Shown one piece after another: positions 24,275 through 25,684 of a stretch of 25,684 nucleotides of DNA. The notes under the pieces were generated by a model that was not told where the DNA came from, made no database searches, and was given only the letters and a program-made list of their open reading frames with translations. A program made the translations under genes and the position numbers. The DNA is from an uncultured bacterium (lineage in GTDB: Bacteria; Hydrogenedentota; Hydrogenedentia; Hydrogenedentales; SLHB01): contig CALEZK010000694.1 of assembly GCA_937928585.1 (NCBI GenBank), positions 1 to 25,684 on the forward strand. The letters run 5' to 3'. Each line of letters starts with the position of its first letter. Position 1 is the stretch's first letter.

Positions 24275-25684
24275 ATGATGCAATCACGAAGGACATTTCT
24301 GGGGCAGTCTTTGGCGGTAGGCGCCGGGGCGTCCATGCTGGAGGCACGCGGCGCGACTTCGCAATCTGTTCCTGATCGGGTGAATGTCGTTGTCATTGGC
24401 GCGGGATTGGCGGGACTTACGGCCGCGCGCGCTTTGACGCGCGCCGGCAAATCGGTAGTTGTGCTGGAGGCGCGCGATCGCGTGGGCGGTCGCACACTTG
24501 CGCAATCAACGCAGCATGGTGAAGTGCTGGACGTTGGAGGGCAATGGATCGGCCCTGGCCAGGACCGAATTCGCGCGCTTGTAGACGAATTCGCGTTGTC
24601 GACGTATTCGCAGCCGCATGCGGGCACGAAGTTCCTGAAGATCGGCGGGAATCTGCGCACCTATTCGGGCGCGATTCCGGCTATGCCTTTGATAGCGAAG
24701 CTTGATCTTGGGCGGATGTTTTCACGACTCAACAAGCTTGCGGGAACAGTTCCCGTGGATGCGCCTTGGAACGCGGAGCGCGCGCGGGATTGGGATTCGA
24801 TGACGCTTGAGACGTGGAAGCGCGACTTCATGAAGACGGACAAGGCGCGCGCGCTGCTCGATATCGTAACTCAATCCGTGTTCGGGGCGGAAGCCCGCGA
24901 TCTTTCATTTCTGCATTTCCTGTTCTATCTCCATTCGGGAGAGTCACTGGATCGCCTGATCAACATTGCCGACGGCGCGCAGGAGACACGCGTCCACGGC
25001 GGGACACAGCAAATTTCCGAGATGCTTGCCAAGCCATTGGGTGACGCATTGCGTCTGAATTCTCCGGTGCGATCCATAAGGCAGTCGAACGGTACTGTTG
25101 AAGTGACGACTGCGCAGGGCGAGGTCATTGCTTGCGACCGAGTGGTCGCCGCGATTCCGCCGCACCTTACGGGGCGAATTGCGTACGAGCCGGCGTTACC
25201 GGCATTGCGGACGCAACTGACGCAACGCATGCCGATGGGATCGATCATCAAGTGCATCGTCGTTTATGACACTGCATTCTGGCGCGATGCGGGTTATTCA
25301 GGGGAGATCGCGTCGGACGAGGGGCCGTTGTGCTCGGTATTTGACGATACGCCGGAGGGAAGCGCGAAGGGGTCGCTCATTGGGTTCATCGCGGGGGACG
25401 CCGCGCGGTACTGGACGGAGAAGAGCAAAGACGAACGTCGCGGCGCGATCTTGACGCAGATTGCGGAATGCTTTGGCGAGAAGGCAGAACAACCGATCGA
25501 ATACATCGAGAAAAACTGGCTTGAAGAAGAGTGGTCGGGCGGTTGTTACGGCGCGTATATGGCGCCGGGCGTGATGTCCGCTTATGGAAAGGCGCTGCGC
25601 GTTCCCGTGGGCCGGATACATTGGGCTGGCACCGAGACGTCGGATGTATGGTGCGGATATATGGACGGGGCGGTGCGTTCCGGG
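24275..25684 (+). CDS. Tat-exported monoamine-oxidase-like FAD enzyme (cut by window end)
   Basis: 470 residues are visible and the frame is open at the window end. A twin-arginine signal opens the protein (SRRTFLG, residues 4-10, then a short hydrophobic stretch), so it should be exported folded with its cofactor. The FAD-binding motif is IGAGLAGL (41-48), followed by VVVLEARDRVGGRT (61-74). GGQWIGPGQ continues the FAD contacts. Near the end, SGGCY (421-425) matches the cysteine position to which FAD is covalently bound in mammalian MAO-A and MAO-B, and AGTETSDVWCGYMDGAVRSG closes the FAD site. Only about the last 20-40 residues should be missing. Likely reaction: oxidation of a primary amine to aldehyde, ammonia and hydrogen peroxide. 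ATG 24275 has GAGGGGG 6 bases upstream; ATG 24278 is the alternative. Confidence 0.9.
   Translation, partial: MMQSRRTFLGQSLAVGAGASMLEARGATSQSVPDRVNVVVIGAGLAGLTAARALTRAGKSVVVLEARDRVGGRTLAQSTQHGEVLDVGGQWIGPGQDRIRALVDEFALSTYSQPHAGTKFLKIGGNLRTYSGAIPAMPLIAKLDLGRMFSRLNKLAGTVPVDAPWNAERARDWDSMTLETWKRDFMKTDKARALLDIVTQSVFGAEARDLSFLHFLFYLHSGESLDRLINIADGAQETRVHGGTQQISEMLAKPLGDALRLNSPVRSIRQSNGTVEVTTAQGEVIACDRVVAAIPPHLTGRIAYEPALPALRTQLTQRMPMGSIIKCIVVYDTAFWRDAGYSGEIASDEGPLCSVFDDTPEGSAKGSLIGFIAGDAARYWTEKSKDERRGAILTQIAECFGEKAEQPIEYIEKNWLEEEWSGGCYGAYMAPGVMSAYGKALRVPVGRIHWAGTETSDVWCGYMDGAVRSG

Overview
The window is ordinary, gene-dense bacterial chromosome: high GC, short gaps, no gene-free stretch above 300 bases, and no rRNA, tRNA, CRISPR array, insertion sequence or phage module that I could see. 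The left edge holds a DUF1559-type prepilin start of the kind abundant in Planctomycetota, Lentisphaerota, Hydrogenedentota and related lineages. With the YhaN/YhaO pair, the SPFH-GYF_2 protein and the pseudopilin-like protein, this suggests a Gram-negative bacterium from that part of the tree, probably an uncultivated lineage. That placement is inference.

Layout. 1-185 (-): truncated prepilin. 470-3271 (+): membrane-bound hybrid histidine kinase with three PAS domains and a C-terminal receiver; its ATPase N-box is degenerate and a perfect palindrome lies just ahead of its start. 3381-7700 (-): two-gene operon for a YhaO-like Mre11/SbcD nuclease and a YhaN-like SMC/Rad50-type ATPase with two internal membrane segments. 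7804-8742 (-): family-2 glycosyltransferase. 8850-12423 (+): iron operon with a consensus sigma70 promoter, a palindromic operator candidate, a DtxR-type regulator with an extra cysteine-rich tail, two FeoA proteins, FeoB and a small FeoB-associated cysteine-rich membrane protein. Regulator and transporter therefore form one likely autoregulated ferrous-iron unit.

12441-14030 (-): formyl-THF deformylase PurU, preceded and translationally coupled to an unknown 89-residue protein, plus a small two-TM protein. 14111-18117 (+): purE, purK, an APC permease of the ethanolamine-permease type and a XerC-like recombinase, tightly packed behind a textbook intrinsic terminator that sits only 17 bases before purE. 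PurE with PurK means the N5-CAIR route of purine synthesis; PurU, facing away, supplies formate to the same pathway in many bacteria.

18160-19770 (-): SPFH/GYF_2 protein and TPR protein operon, divergent from 19914-21428 (+), an anchored protein with two pseudopilin-like segments but no prepilin helix. 21433-24172 (-): exported alpha/beta hydrolase and the ABC-F ATPase Uup. 24275-25684 (+): Tat-exported monoamine-oxidase-like flavoprotein, cut by the window edge just after its C-terminal FAD motif.

I found no clear undescribed defence or mobile system. The best leads are the DtxR cysteine tail with its operator, the pseudopilin-like protein without a prepilin helix, the terminator in the purE leader, and the membrane-anchored YhaN ATPase.
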